Shown: positions 22,424 through 34,800 of the stretch, piece after piece
Numbering within the stretch: position 1 is the first letter of the stretch
Layout: every line of letters begins with the position of its first letter
DNA from: Crotalaria pallida
Taxonomy: Eukaryota; Streptophyta; Magnoliopsida; Fabales; Fabaceae
Assembly (NCBI GenBank): GCA_037953625.1
Contig: CM075651.1
Span: forward strand, 65,024,501-65,088,500
Length of the DNA stretch: 64,000 bases
Direction of reading: 5' to 3'
Notes under the pieces: generated by a model
Database searches by the model: none
Told to the model about the DNA's origin: nothing
The model's input: only the letters and a program-made list of their open reading frames with translations
Position numbers and translations under genes: made by a program

Positions 22424-24049
22424 CTATTTTTGCAGCAACTCCTCTATCTGCTTCTTCATTTCTACCATTTCTGGCGGTGCCATCCTATAAGGAGCAATAG
22501 AGATGGGACCAGCTCCAGGGACTAAATCAATCCCAAACTCTATCTCTCGCTTCGGAGGTAATCCTGGTATCTCTTCAGGAAATACTTCCGGAAATTCCCT
22601 CACCACCGGAATCTCCTCGATCGGCATCGACTCTTCTTCTCCAGAAGCCGAGAATAAACACATATAACCTTCCGGTTCCAGAGTCCTATATTGAATTGTC
22701 TTTTCCTCACAATTGATGATCACTTGGTTCTTCATCAACCAATTCATGCCCAAGATCACATCCAATTGTAACTTAGGAAGACAACCCAAATCTACCTTAG
22801 AAAGACGACCCAGAATTTCTACATTACACCCTAAACAGACTTTAGCGGTGAAGATCGGTATTCCCGTAGGAGTATCTATACTAAGATAGCAGGGTGAATC
22901 AGAAACAACAAGATTCAGCCTATTCACACATTCAGGAGAAACAAAAGAATGTGTAGCTCCAGAATCAAACATGATTTTGCAAGGTTGGTTATTAAGCAGA
23001 AAGTTACCTTGCACGAGATTCGGGGTTTGGGTTGCTTCATTACCACTCAGGGTAAATACTCTTCCTTGCACCACAGGCTTGCCAGAAGATCCCATTGCAT
23101 CTCCCTTTGCAGATTCCTGGCACTCACGAGCAAAGTGACCTTGCTTTCCACACTTGAAACATCCTCCTGTGGACCAGCAAAACTGACCATGATGATAACG
23201 CCTACACTTCTCGCAATAAGGAGCATTATCGCGAGACTTGTTCTTGTTATCCATCACCGCCTTGCCCTTACCCTTGTTCTTAGAATATGGACCATTATTC
23301 CGATGATCAAACTTCTTCTTCCTCTGTGGTCCATAGTTCTGTCCAACCCCCTTCACTTGACTTCCAATCAATTCAGCCTTCTTATCATCTTCATACATTC
23401 TGCACATATCTACTAGTGCATGGAAACTCTGAATCCTTTGATAACTGAAGATAGACTTCAGTTCTGGCCTTAGTCCACCTTCAAACTTAACACACTTACT
23501 CCTTTCATCAAGGTTATTTAAGTAGTAGGGAGAGTACTTCATCAGCTCCTCGAACTTGGCAGCATACTCTCCTACACTCATATCCCCCTGTTTCAATTGC
23601 ATGAATTCCACTTCCTTCTTTCTCCGCAAATCTTCTGGAAAATATTTATTAAGAAACTTCTCCATAAATATTCCCCAGTTGATTGCCCTCCTTTCAAAAT
23701 TCAGCAATTGGACAGTGTGATCCCACCAGTTTTCAGCTTCTCCGTGAAGCATGTACACTGCATAGGTCACCTTCTGTTCATCAGAACACTCCAGAGTTCG
23801 GAAAATCTTGTTAATCTCATACAACCACTTGTTCGCCTCGTCAGGTTTATATCCTCCCTCGAATCTTGGTGGGTTGCACTTTCTGAACTCCGACAGAGTC
23901 TTAGCGTCCTGATTCGCCATATTGCCAGCAGATGGGTTACCAGCTCGCCCTTGAGATGGTTGTTGTCTCTGCTGCTGCTGCATGCCTTCCAGCACGGCCG
24001 TGATTCGTTCTAACATTTCATTAGTAATATTTCTATTCCGGGTTGCCAT
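22424..24049 (-). pseudogene. gag: Element A gag-protease
   Basis: An open frame of 541 codons starting MATRNRNITNEMLERI. A retrotransposon gag (capsid) domain lies at about residues 60-200 (NWWDHTVQLLNFE, VGEYAAKFEELMKYSP). There is a Cys/His motif YCEKCRRYHHGQFC and a CCHC zinc knuckle CFKCGKQGHFAREC at about residue 300, and an aspartic protease with MFDSGATHSFVS at about residue 365. It ends at a TAG where B has CAG (Gln), just before reverse transcriptase. The two were one polyprotein, so this part is intact but uncoupled from pol. Confidence 0.9.
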
Positions 24050-24188
24050 AGAAAGACCTGCACTATGGGCTTTGGGTTACTAAAAAGGTCTTTAAAACAT
24101 AAATACGACTAACTTACTCAAAATATATTCAATCAACATTGAATACCATACTTAGCTGCATCTTCGGGCCATGAGGGACAGGACCAAT

Positions 24189-24200
24189 GCTCTGATATCA
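24189..24200 (-). promoter_or_regulatory. Primer-binding site of element A
   Basis: The minus strand reads TGATATCAGAGC, one mismatch from the initiator tRNA-Met complement. It lies seven bases inside the right LTR. Confidence 0.75.
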
Positions 24201-24207
24201 CTGAAGG

Positions 24208-24576
24208 TGTGACGCTCTCTTTTTAACTTGAAAATAATTAATATTTCCAAATAATTGAATACTTGCTATCAAAATTTGGGCTAGAAAATTTTTCTCCTTT
24301 TTAGAACTAGAACTTGCTCGTTCATAAACCCTTTTGAACATAAATCATTTTTGAAAGTTCGGTTTAACAATATCTTAGTTTCGAAAAGGCTCTCGAGATA
24401 ACATTTCCTTAACTATAGAAAATACTCTTCATAGTTAATATTAAAACATACTATTTGCCTCTCGAGTTGAATTTGAATATATAAAGCATAAACTTATCGC
24501 CGAATCCTTTCTCAATAGAAATCAGAGTTCGCGGAAGTAAAAGTAATACTTATGGGGCACTGCTGAGGTAAAGAAA

Positions 24577-24613
<37 letters not shown>

Positions 24614-25234
24614 TCATAATATAAACCCCATCAGTACAGTCAGTAGCAAGTGATAAAAAGTCGAGATAGCAAGTTTTGATGAAACATATACAGACCAGCT
24701 GCATAAAATAAAAGCTCACTCTAAGACCTCTCAGATATATACAATATATATAACAAAATCCAAAATAGAAGTCCCAGAGCAAGTCATCCGTGTCCTCAGC
24801 AGCTCCTCAGATCCTCCACCGCTCTATCCCTAGGATCTAGGATCCAAAACATCTATGCTATGCAAGCTCCTATGAACCAGAGGGTCCACCTCTAGCAGAA
24901 ACAGTCGGCTCAACATGCACCTCCTCCTCGCTCTCATCCTCCACAGGGTCCTCCTCGACCTCGCCCGACTGTGTAGAGACCCCACCACTGGGTCTAAGGT
25001 CTGCAGAAGTAGTCCTATCCAAGTCAGTCGGACCAGGAGAAGGAGTCTCCTCAGTGACAACTCTATGGGAGGAAGGATGGGAACGAGTGGCAACTCTAAA
25101 ACGAAAACTATGAAAACGACGCATAGGTCGAGCCGGGGGTGGTCCTCTATATGTATAAAAAGGTGGAACATGCATAGTGTAGACTAAGGGAATCCTAAAT
25201 CGACGAGGTCGCACTCGCACCAGAGGGTTAGGGT
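24208..25234 (-). mobile_element. Element A right (5') LTR, outer part before insertion B
   Basis: It starts TGTGACGCTCTC and matches 13501 onward. It carries an (AT)15 run at 24581-24610, much longer than the run at the same place in the left LTR. It is cut at 25234 by B (TSD AGGGT, 25230-25234), which splits the LTR ORF. The distal part of the ORF is at 24870-25234 and its start is at 36760-36868. Confidence 0.9.
24870..25234 (-). pseudogene. LTR-resident ORF, 3' part, A right LTR, split by element B
   Basis: The C-terminal two thirds of the ORF described at 14143-14616, in frame up to the insertion site of B. At several positions it agrees with B against the A left copy (RPMRRFHS), so the left copy has drifted since insertion. 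The first codons are found beyond B at 36760-36868. Confidence 0.7.
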
Positions 25235-25820
25235 TGTGACGCTCTCTTTTTAACTTGAAAATAATTAATATTTCCAAATAGTTTACTACTTGCTATCAAA
25301 GTTTAGGACTATAAAATTTTTCCTTTTTAATATCATTACTTGTTCAATCAAAAACCTCTTTTCAACATAAATCGTTACCTGAATTCGGCATAGTAATATC
25401 TTAGGTTTTAGAAACACTCTCGAAAATGCACTTTCTTGATTATAGAATATAAACTTATTGCCGAATCCATTTGTAATTTAAAATCAGAGTTCGCGGAATA
25501 AAAATAGTACTTATGGGGCACTACTGAGGAAAATAAAACATATATATATATATATATGATAAAAGTCATAGTCATAACCCCATCAGTACAGCAGTAGCAA
25601 GTAACATCAGTCGAGATAGCAAGAGTTTATAAAATAGATACACCCCAGTTGAATAAAATAAAAACCTCACTCTAAGACCTCTCAAAATATATACAATATA
25701 TCACATGATCTCAAAATAGAAGTCTCAGAGCAGGTCTTCAGTGTCCTCAGCAGCTCCTCAGATCCTCCACAGCTCTATCCCTAGGATCTAGGATCCAAAA
25801 CCCCTATGCTATGCAGGCTC

Positions 25821-26294
25821 CTATGAACCAGCGGGTCCACCTCTAGCAGAAACAGTCGGCTCGACATGCACCTCCTCCTCGCCCTCATCCTCCTCAGGGT
25901 CCTCCTCGACCTCGCCTGACTGGGTAGAGACCTCACCACTGGGTCTAAAGTCTGCAGGAGCAGTCCTCTCATACTCAGTCGGGCCAGGAGAAGGAGTCTC
26001 CTCAGTAACAATTCTATGAGATGAAGGATGGGAACGAGTGGCAGCTCTAAATCTAAAACTATGAAATCGACGCATAGGTCGAGCCGGGGGTAGTCCTCTA
26101 TAAGTGTAAAAAGGTGGAACATGCATAGTATAGACTAATGGGATCCTAAATCGACGAGGTCGCACACGCACCAGAGGGTTAGGGTGGTAGAGAGTGATCT
26201 CCACCTCCCCCTCAAAGGTGGCACGGTGCTCCTCATACGTCCATAGACCGCTAGGGATAGGGCGTATCTCGATGCAGGCTAGGTATCTGGCCAT
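25821..26294 (-). CDS. LTR-resident ORF, 157 codons, copy in B left LTR
   Basis: Same length and frame as the copy at 14143-14616 with about 90% identical residues and no indel. The N-terminal 67 codons differ by nine silent substitutions and one Ile-to-Leu; the C-terminal part has about 15 replacements and nine silent changes. The acidic tail is kept (EVEEDPEEDEGEEEV). The start is the ATG at 26294; a GTG precedes it in frame. The distribution of changes suggests the N-terminal part was under selection in the elements' ancestors. Function unknown. Confidence 0.65.
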   Translation of the reverse strand: MARYLACIEIRPIPSGLWTYEEHRATFEGEVEITLYHPNPLVRVRPRRFRIPLVYTMHVPPFYTYRGLPPARPMRRFHSFRFRAATRSHPSSHRIVTEETPSPGPTEYERTAPADFRPSGEVSTQSGEVEEDPEEDEGEEEVHVEPTVSARGGPAGS

Positions 26295-26486
26295 CACCTA
26301 AACAGGGCACAGGGAGTAAGTATACACATATACATAATGGATAAAGACTAAAGTTACAATCACAAATATATCATAGACAGATCAAAATGCAAATACATAT
26401 GAGCACACCAATTTTTCAACATTATAACTCTTATAATGCAAGTGGCATGATGTATGATTTTCTATCCACAACTGAGGCCTCTAAAT

Positions 26487-26769
26487 GTCCATCTTGGACG
26501 TCCATCCAATACACCATTGTGTTCCCAGAACACCGACATTAGTTCCCAGAACATAATGCCGAACCATACTTGGATAAAAAGCATCACTCCCGGAGTGTGC
26601 ACCACGTTCCCAGAACGCCACGTTCCCAGAACGCATAAAAACCAGGTCCCGGACACTGGCCACGTATCTATAATGTGTCATCAAGTAGGTTATACTTTGG
26701 TACTCCCGGAGTACCCTCCTCATATTCCCAGAATATGATAAACGTTCCTACCAACCAGACTTCCAGTCT
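26487..26769. repeat. Array of short covarying dyads, B left LTR
   Basis: The same series as at 14808-15092. The second site of the TTCCC type has lost pairing at its outer base (AGTTCCCAGAACA), but the CGTTCCCAGAACG sites, the 17-bp GGTACTC/GAGTACC and CATATTC/GAATATG dyads, and the flanking GTCCA/TGGAC and AGACT/AGTCT sites are intact. Confidence 0.85.
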
Positions 26770-26988
26770 ATATGTATGCACAACATAGGGTTGGTTTTAT
26801 CTTTATCTTAATTATTGTGATTTAGAAATATTCCAATTTCCACTTTTGAATGATTCACTTGAGGTATAATACTTGGCATAAAAATTCCCCTTTGAATTTT
26901 CTCAAAAATGCCTTTATAAAACCCAGATTGAGTAGTATAACTTCAATGGTAATTAAAACTTAACTTTTTATTTTTCAGATTCAGGTAC

Positions 26989-27019
26989 TAACCGGTTACA
27001 GTTTCAGGCTAACCGGTTA
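26989..27019. promoter_or_regulatory. Palindrome pair TAACCGGTTA x2, 21 bp apart (B left LTR, pair 1)
   Basis: Copies at 26989-26998 and 27010-27019. Two further pairs with the same 21-bp step lie near 27366 (first half-site TTACCGGTTA) and 28454. Confidence 0.7.
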
Positions 27020-28315
27020 GAATTACAGACCTGAACTGTTTACCATTGCAATTCAGAAAAACCCTTTTTCTTGAATTCTCTACCCAATCCACAACACTTT
27101 CAACTTTATTCTTATACCTCAAAAACCATTGTTTTATCATTCAAAAGTCCAAATCACATATCCTTTTCCAATAACCATAATTTTACTTGAAATTATTCCA
27201 TCAATTTAAGGCACAAATGGAAATCTTTCTCATCTGAATTTGTTGACATTACCACAACTTATATTCAGACCTTGTGTATAGAAATTAAGGCTTAGATTTG
27301 AGTAAAAACCATTAAAGCTCATAACTGATTTGTAAACTGATTTTTCTTTGAAAATTTACAGTGTCTTACCGGTTACGAAAATCGTGTAACCGGTTAGATT
27401 ATGCAATCTGACCATTAAAACAAGAGTTTTAATAACTCATTTTCTTTCTTTCTCAAATCTAACCAATTTCCAGCATACACCAAGTTCTTATGCCTTAAAT
27501 TAAACATGTTTACACCCAGAAACACATTCATATTGCATGCATTAAGTTTATTGAATTAAATTACATGAAAATTCACATAAACTCAATTTAGCACCACAAA
27601 ACTGAAATCAAACACTTAAACACAGAATTCAATCATCATTTAGCTTTCATGCATCAATTAAAATTTGCTCAAAACCACAGTGAGCAAGAAATTCGCCTCC
27701 AAGCCTTTGTGCTTAAAAACACATAATGCCCTTTTGAGTTTCATGAACTCAAATCCTAAATCCTTTGACATTTAGTCTAAATCTAGTATAGTGAAACTTC
27801 TCCCATACCTCTAAGTTGATTTGGATGAAAGTTTGACACTGATTTGCAGGAAACTCCACAGATCCTCTCAGAACCAAAGTTCTGTTTCCAGTTTCGTTTT
27901 CCAGCAACAGGGTCCAGAAATCATCAAAATTAACATGGAATTTTGCCAAAGAAATTGGGGAAAACGATTAGAACTTGATCTTGGTAACATGCACTAGAAA
28001 ATAAAAGTGATTTGAAACTTAAACATGATCTGTGCTTACCAAAATCGAAGCTCGAACTCAGCTTCCAGAACCAAGAGAAAACAGAGTTCAGTTCTCCAAC
28101 TCCAATTTCTAAGGTTGATTTCTCCACACACAAGCACCCTCAACTCACAAGGTATATATCAATGAAAAGCTCTTGATGTAAGCTTTTCAGAAGTGTATCT
28201 CTCACTCTCAAACTCTCAAGAACGAAGGAGAAATCGTCCTCACGAAATCAAAACCCTAACTCACCCTTCTTCAGCAAGAATCAGTTGATCAACCCCCAAT
28301 CCATCAACAATCCAC

Positions 28316-28327
28316 CTATTTATAGCC
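28316..28327 (-). promoter_or_regulatory. TATA box of the B left LTR
   Basis: The minus strand reads GGCTATAAATAG, a strong plant TATA box, about 430 bp into the LTR. The identical element is at 36318-36329 in the right (5') LTR, where it would drive the genomic RNA. Confidence 0.7.
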
Positions 28328-28753
28328 AAATCCAGATTACATGCACCTTGACGCGTGTATTGCCACTCAATTCATGCAGCAATCGTGGCGATTAACGAGT
28401 AATCCAAGTGATTACTCATCAAAATCCACTAAACCAGTTTCTGTGTTCATCGTCTAACCGGTTACAGGGCATTACTAACCGGTTAGATCAGTTCAAAATT
28501 TAAAAATTATTATTTTTAAATCTTTCCCTCCAAGAACCTTTCTAATATTGCTTTTTAGTCCTCACCCAGGGGCCAAAATGCAATTTCCTTATATTTTGCA
28601 TTTATTTGCCATATAAAAATATTTCCACTTATTTTTATATTTAAGGCTAATTAAATACAAAACATAAACTTAGAAAAATTTCTATAAATTAATAATAAAA
28701 CTTTTTATTATTAATTTCCTATTATTCGGGAGACAAAAATTAGGGGTGGTACA

Positions 28754-28770
28754 CTACTCCCCCACTTAAA
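28754..28770 (-). promoter_or_regulatory. Polypurine tract of element B
   Basis: The minus strand reads AAGTGGGGGAGTAG, immediately before the LTR. Confidence 0.75.
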
Positions 28771-28796
28771 AGGAATTTCGCCCCCGAAATTCTAGA

Positions 28797-31700
28797 TTAC
28801 AAAAATAACTCTGGATACTCTTGATGCATCTTCTCCTCTAATTCCCATGTAGCTTCCGATACGTCAGCATTCTCCCAAATCACCTTGACCAAAGGTATTT
28901 CCTTTCCTCTGAGCCGCTTGACTTCACGATCTTCTATCTGAACCAGTCTGGTCTCAAAGATCAGGTTTTCTCTCAGAGTTAGGTCATCAGGTTGAAGTTT
29001 TAGAACAACAGATGGATCATGAACATACTTTTTCAATTGCAAAACGTGAAAGACGTTATGCAAATTGGATAAAGAGGGTGGTAAATCCAGTTGATAAGCA
29101 ACAGGACCAACTCTCTTAAGAATCTGATATGGACCTATACACTTAGGCGAAAGCTTTCGGGTTCTCAAGGCTCTACTAATTCCTTTCATCGGAACTACCC
29201 GAAGAAACACATGATCGCCCTCAGAAAACTCTAATGGTTTCCTCCTCCTATCCGCATAGCTCTTCTGCCGACTCTGAGCCGCTTTCATCTTAGCCTGAAC
29301 CATCTTGATCTTCTCAGTTGTCTGCTGAATCATTTCTGGTCCAACCATCAAGTTCTCCCCCACTTGGAACCAACATAGCGGGGTTTGACACTTCCTTCCA
29401 TACAACGCCTCGAACGGTGCCATTCCAATACTCGCATGGTAGCTATTGTTGTATGTGAACTCTGCAAGAGGTAACACTTGATCCCAGCTTCCTTGTTCTT
29501 CAAGTGCACACGCTCGCAACACATCTTCCAAAGATTGAATTGTCCTCTCCGTTTGGCCATCCGTTTGTGGATGATACGCAGAACTCAATTTCAATCTTGT
29601 TCCCATAGCATCATGCAAACTTCTCCAAAATTGCGACGAAAATATAGGATCTCGGTCTGACACAATGCTCGAAGGCACTCCGTGAAGACGAACTACCTCC
29701 TTAATATAGATCTGGGTAAGCTTGTTCAAAGGATAATGCATATTTATCGGAATAAAATGCGCCGACTTTGTTAACCTATCCACAATCACCCAGATTGCAT
29801 CATGATTTGCTGCGGTCCTCGGCAAACCAGACACAAAATCCATTGAGATGCTATCCCATTTCCACTGGGGAATCCTCAGAGGTTGAGACTGTCCTCCCGG
29901 TTTCTGATGTTCTACCTTCGCTTTCTGACAGATCAAACACGCCGCCACATATTCTGCCACATCTCTTTTCAATCCCGACCACCAAAATATCTTCCTCAAA
30001 TCCTGATACATTTTGGTCGATCCAGGGTGCATACTCATCCGACTCTTATGGGCCTCATCAAGAATTAACCTTCTAACTTCTTGATCCCCTGGTACACAAA
30101 TCCTTGTCCTGAAACGAAGGATTCCATCCTGCCCAAACTTGAAATCAGGTTCCTTTCCTTCCGAACCTAGTCTCATCTTTTCCATCCATTCTTCACCTGC
30201 TCGCTGCAACTCCCGAATTCTTTCCAAGAACTCGTTTGTGATCTGCAAAGTCCCCAACTTGATACTTGATGGCTCCACTTGCATCAACAAGCTCAAGTTT
30301 CTGAATTCTTCAATTAACGCTGCTTCCTTGACCATCATTGCACTAACGTGGATTGCTTTCCGACTCAACTCGTCTGCCACCACATTCGCCTTACCCGGAT
30401 GATAATGGAGTTTAAAGTCGTAATCCTTCAAGAACTCCATCCATCTTCTTTGCCTCATGTTCAACTCTTTTTGGTCAAACAAATACTTCAAACACTTATG
30501 GTCACTAATTACTTGGAATGTAGTGCCATAGAGATGATGTCTCCATATCTTTAAGGCAAACACGATCGCAGCTAATTCTAAATCGTGTGTCGGGTAATTC
30601 ACTTCATGATTATTCAATTGTCGCGTTGCATAAGCCACTACTCTTCCTTCTTGCATCAATACACAACCCAGTCCTTGCTTAGATGCATCACAGTAAACTT
30701 CAAAGCTCTTGTGAGGATCGGGTAAGATTAACACAGGAGACGATGTTAACCTTTCCTTCAACTCACGAAAACTAGCTTCGCACCGATCGTCCCACACGAA
30801 CAATTGATCCTTCCGAGTCAACTTAGTCAAAGGATATGCAATCTTAGAAAATCCTTCTATGAATCGGCGATAGTATCCAGCCAGCCCTAAGAAACTTCTC
30901 ACCTCCGTCACCGTCTTAGGCTGTTCCCAACTTAGTACTGAACCTACTTTCGCTGGATCCACCGCAATTCCCTCTTTAGAGATCACATACCCCAGAAACT
31001 TCACTTCATTCAACCAAAACTCACACTTCGTAAGCTTGGCATATAGTTGCTTCTCCTTCAGGAACTTCAACACAATCCTGAGATGCTCTTCGTGCTCCTC
31101 CGGATTCTTAGAATAGACCAAAATATCGTCAATGAATACCACCACAAACAAATCCAAATATCATCTAAAGATCCGGTTCATATAGTCCATGAAAATAGCA
31201 GGTGCATTTGTCAATCATAACGGCATCACAACATACTCATAATGACCGTATCGTGATCGAAATGCAGTCTTGGGTATATCCTCTTCCTTTATCCTGATCT
31301 GATGATATCCCGATCTCAGATCAATCTTGGAGAATACTGCAGCTCCCCTCACTTGGTCCATAAGGTCATCAATCCTTGGCAACGGATACTTATTCTTAAT
31401 AGTGACCTTATTCAGCTGTCTGTAGTCCACACACATCCTCATACTTCCATCTTTCTTCTTTACGAACAATAATGGAGCTCCCCAAGGCGAAATGCTTGGC
31501 CTGATCATCTGTTTCTGCAACAGCTCCTCAATTTGTTTCTTCATTTCTGCCATTTCTGGTGGTGCCATCCTATAAGGAGCAATAGAGATGGGACCAGCTC
31601 CAGGGACTAAATCGATCCCAAACTCTATCTCTCGCTTTGAAGGTAATCCTGGTATCTCCTCAGGAAATACTTTCGGAAATTCCCTCACCACTGGAATTTC

Positions 31701-33134
31701 TTCGATCGACATCAACTCTTCTTCTCCAGAAGCCGAGAATAAACACATATAACCCTCCGGTTCAAGGGTCCTATATTGAATTGTCTTTTCCTCACAATTG
31801 ATGATCACTTGGTTCTTCATCAACCAATCCATTCCCAAGATCACATCCAATTGTAACTTAGGAAGACAAACCAAATCTACCGGGGATGAACGACCCAGAA
31901 CTTCTACATTACACCCTAAACAGACTTTAGCGGTGCAGATCGGTATTCCCGTAGGGGTATCTATGCTATGATAGCAGGGTGAATCGGAAACAATAAGATT
32001 CAGCCTATTCACACATTCAGGGGAAACAAAAGAATGTGTAGCTCCAGAATCAAACATGATTTTGCAAGGTTGATTATTGAGCAGAAAATTACCTTGCACG
32101 AGGTTCGGGGTTTGAGTTGCTTCACTACCACTTAGGGTAAACACTCGTCCTTGCACCACAGGCTTTCCAGCAGATCCCTTTGCATCTTCCTTTGCAGACT
32201 CCTTGCATTCTCGGGCAAAGTGACCTTGCTTCCCACACTTGAAACATCCTCCTGTGGACCAGCAAAACTGACCATGATGGTAATGCTTGCACTTCTCGCA
32301 ATAAGGAGAATTATCGCGAGGCTTGTTCCGGTTATCCATCACTACCTTACCTTTCCCTTTGTTCTTAGAATATGGACCGTTATTCCGATGGTCAAACTTC
32401 TTCTTCCTTTGGGGTCCATAATTCTGTCCAACCCCCTTCACTTGACTTCCTAACAACTCTGCCTTCTTATCATCTTCATACATTCTGCACATGTCCACCA
32501 GTGCAGGGAAACTCTGAATCCTTTGATAACTGAAGATAGACTTCAGCTCCGGCCTTAGCCCACCTTCAAACTTCACACACTTACTTCTTTCATCAGGGTT
32601 ATTTAAGTAATAGGGAGAGTATTTCATCAGCTCCTTGAATCGGGCAGCATACTCCCCTACACTCATATCCCCCTGCTTCAATTGCATGAATTCCACTTCC
32701 TTTTTCCTCCGCAAATCTTCTGGAAAATATTTATTGAGAAACTTCTCCATAAATACTCCCCAGTTGATTGCCCTCCTTTCAAAATTCAGCAACTGGACCG
32801 TGTGATCCCACCAGTTTTCAGCTTCCCCATGAAGCATGTAGACTGCATAGGTCACCTTCTGTTCGTCAGAACACTCCAGAGTTCGGAAGATCTTATTGAT
32901 CTCGTACAACCACTTGTTTGCCTCATCAGGTCTATATCCTCCCTCAAATCGTGGTGGATTGCACTTCCTGAACTCCGACAGAGTTTTAGCGTCATGATTC
33001 GCCATGTTGCCAGCAGATGGATTACCAGCTCTCTCCTGAGATGATTGATGCCTCTGCTGCTGCTGCATACCCTCCAGCACGGTTGTGATTCATTCTAACA
33101 TCTCATTAGTAACGTTTCTATTCCGGGTTGCCAT
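28797..33134 (-). pseudogene. gag-pol: Element B gag-pol polyprotein with three nonsense codons
   Basis: One frame of 1446 codons runs from the ATG at 33134 to the stop at 28797. It is interrupted by TGA at codon 15 (33090-33092, where A has CGA), TGA at 31215-31217 in the reverse transcriptase VMPFG motif, and TGA at 31161-31163. Domains in order: gag capsid; CCHC knuckle CFKCGKQGHFAREC; protease MFDSGATHSFVS; reverse transcriptase with FIDDILVYS; RNase H FEVYCDASKQGLG; integrase zinc finger (HPGSTKMYQDL to CLICQKAKVEHQ) and core (WDSISMDFVSGLP, IVSDRDPIF, HPQTDGQTERT); GPY motif KCIGPYQILKRVG; and a chromodomain-like C-terminus (VKVIWENADVSEATWELEE). Order RT-RH-IN plus chromodomain identifies a chromovirus of the gypsy superfamily. 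There is no indel, so decay is by point mutation only. Confidence 0.93.
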
Positions 33135-33276
33135 AGAAAGACCTGCACTATGGGCTTTGGGTTACTAAAAAGGTCTTTGGAACATAAATGCTACTACTAA
33201 CTTACTCAAACATATTCAATCAACATTGAATACCACACTTAGCTGCATCTTCGGGGCCATGAGGAACAGGACCAAT

Positions 33277-33288
33277 GCTCTAATACCA
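33277..33288 (-). promoter_or_regulatory. Primer-binding site of element B
   Basis: The minus strand reads TGGTATTAGAGC, one mismatch from the initiator tRNA-Met complement, eight bases inside the right LTR. Confidence 0.75.
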
Positions 33289-33881
33289 CCAAAGGTTGTG
33301 ACGCTCTCTTTTTAACTTGAAAATAATTAATATTTCCAAATAGTTTACTACTTGCTATCAAAGTTTAGGACTATAAAATTTTTCCTTTTTAATATCATTA
33401 CTTGTTCAATCAAAAACCTCTTTTCAACATAAATCGTTACCTGAATTCGGCATAGTAATATCTTAGGTTTTAGAAACACTCTCGAAAATGCACTTTCTTG
33501 ATTATAGAATATAAACTTATTGCCGAATCCATTTGTAATTTAAAATCAGAGTTTGCGGAATAAAAATAGTACTTATGGGGCACTACTGAGGAAAATAAAA
33601 CATATATATATATATATGATAAAAGTCATACGTCATAACCCCATCAGTACAGCAGTAGCAAGTAACATCAGTCGAGATAGCAAGAGTTTATAAAATAGAT
33701 ACACCCCAGCTGAATAAAATAAAAACCTCACTCTAAGACCTCTCAAAATATATACAATATATCACATGATCTCAAAATAGAAGTCACAGAGCAGGTCTTC
33801 AGTGTCCTCAGCAGCTCCTCAGATCCTCCACAGCTCTATCCCTAGGATCTAGGATCCAAAACCCCTATGCTATGCAGGCTC

Positions 33882-34325
33882 CTATGAACCAGCGGGTCCA
33901 CCTCTAGCAGAAACAGTCGGCTCGACATGCACCTCCTCCTCGCCCTCATCCTCCTCAGGGTCCTCCTCGACCTCGCCTGACTGGGTAGAGACCTCACCAC
34001 TGGGTCTAAAGTCTGCAGGAGCAGTCCTCTCATACTCAGTCGGGCCAGGAGAAGGAGTCTCCTCAGTAACAATTCTATGGGATGAAGGATGGGAACGAGT
34101 GGCAGCTCTAAATCTAAAACTATGAAATCGACGCATAGGTCGAGCCGGGGGTAGTCCTCTATAAGTGTAAAAAGGTGGAACATGCATAGATCGCACACGC
34201 ACCAGAGGGTTAGGGTGGTAGAGAGTGATCTCCACCTCCCCCTCAAAGGTGGCACGGTGCTCCTCATACATCCATAGACCGCTAGGGATAGGGCGTATCT
34301 CGATGCAGGCTAGGTATCTGGCCAT
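33882..34325 (-). pseudogene. LTR-resident ORF, B right LTR, internally deleted
   Basis: The ORF is as at 25821-26294, but lacks ten residues around the RPRRFRIP motif because of a 30-bp deletion near 34190. The frame stays open to the normal end (147 codons from the ATG at 34325). The deletion is absent from the left LTR, so it arose after or during insertion. Confidence 0.6.
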
Positions 34326-34517
34326 CACCTAAACAGGGCACAGGGAGTAAGTATACACATATACATAATGGATAAAGACTAAAGTTACAATCACAAATAT
34401 ATCATAGACAAATCAAAATGCAAATACATATGAGCACACCAATTTTTCAACATTATAACTCTTATAATGCATGTGGCATGATGTATGATTTTCTATCCAC
34501 AACTGAGGCCTCTAAAT

Positions 34518-34800
34518 GTCCATCTTGGACGTCCATCCAATACACCATTGTGTTCCCAGAACACCGACATTAGTTCCCAGAACATAATGCCGAACCATAC
34601 TTGGATAAAAAGCATCACTCCTGGAGTGTGCACCACGTTCCCAGAACGCCACGTTCGCAGAACGCATAAAAACCAGGTCCCGGACACTGGCCACATATCT
34701 ATAATGTGTCATCAAGTAGGTTATACTTTGGTACTCCCGGAGTACCCTCCTCATATTCCCAGAATATGATAAACGTTCCTACCAACCAGACTTCCAGTCT
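34518..34800. repeat. Array of short covarying dyads, B right LTR
   Basis: Same series as in the other LTRs. Two sites have changes only in the unpaired centre (CACTCCTGGAGTG and CGTTCGCAGAACG), leaving the arms complementary. Confidence 0.85.

Larger units (their letters stand above)
25235..28753 (-). mobile_element. Element B left (3') LTR
   Basis: The sense strand is minus. From 28753 it holds palindrome pair 3 (near 28454-28484), TATA-like GGCTATAAATAG at 28316-28327, pair 2 (near 27366-27396, first half-site one base off), pair 1 (26989-27019), the dyad array (26487-26769) and the LTR ORF (25821-26294), ending in TGACGCTCTC-complement at 25235. Confidence 0.92.

Noticed and set aside
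20139..33134. Several plus-strand frames of 60-155 codons opposite gag-pol of A and B
   Set aside because: They are shadows of the minus-strand retrotransposon genes.
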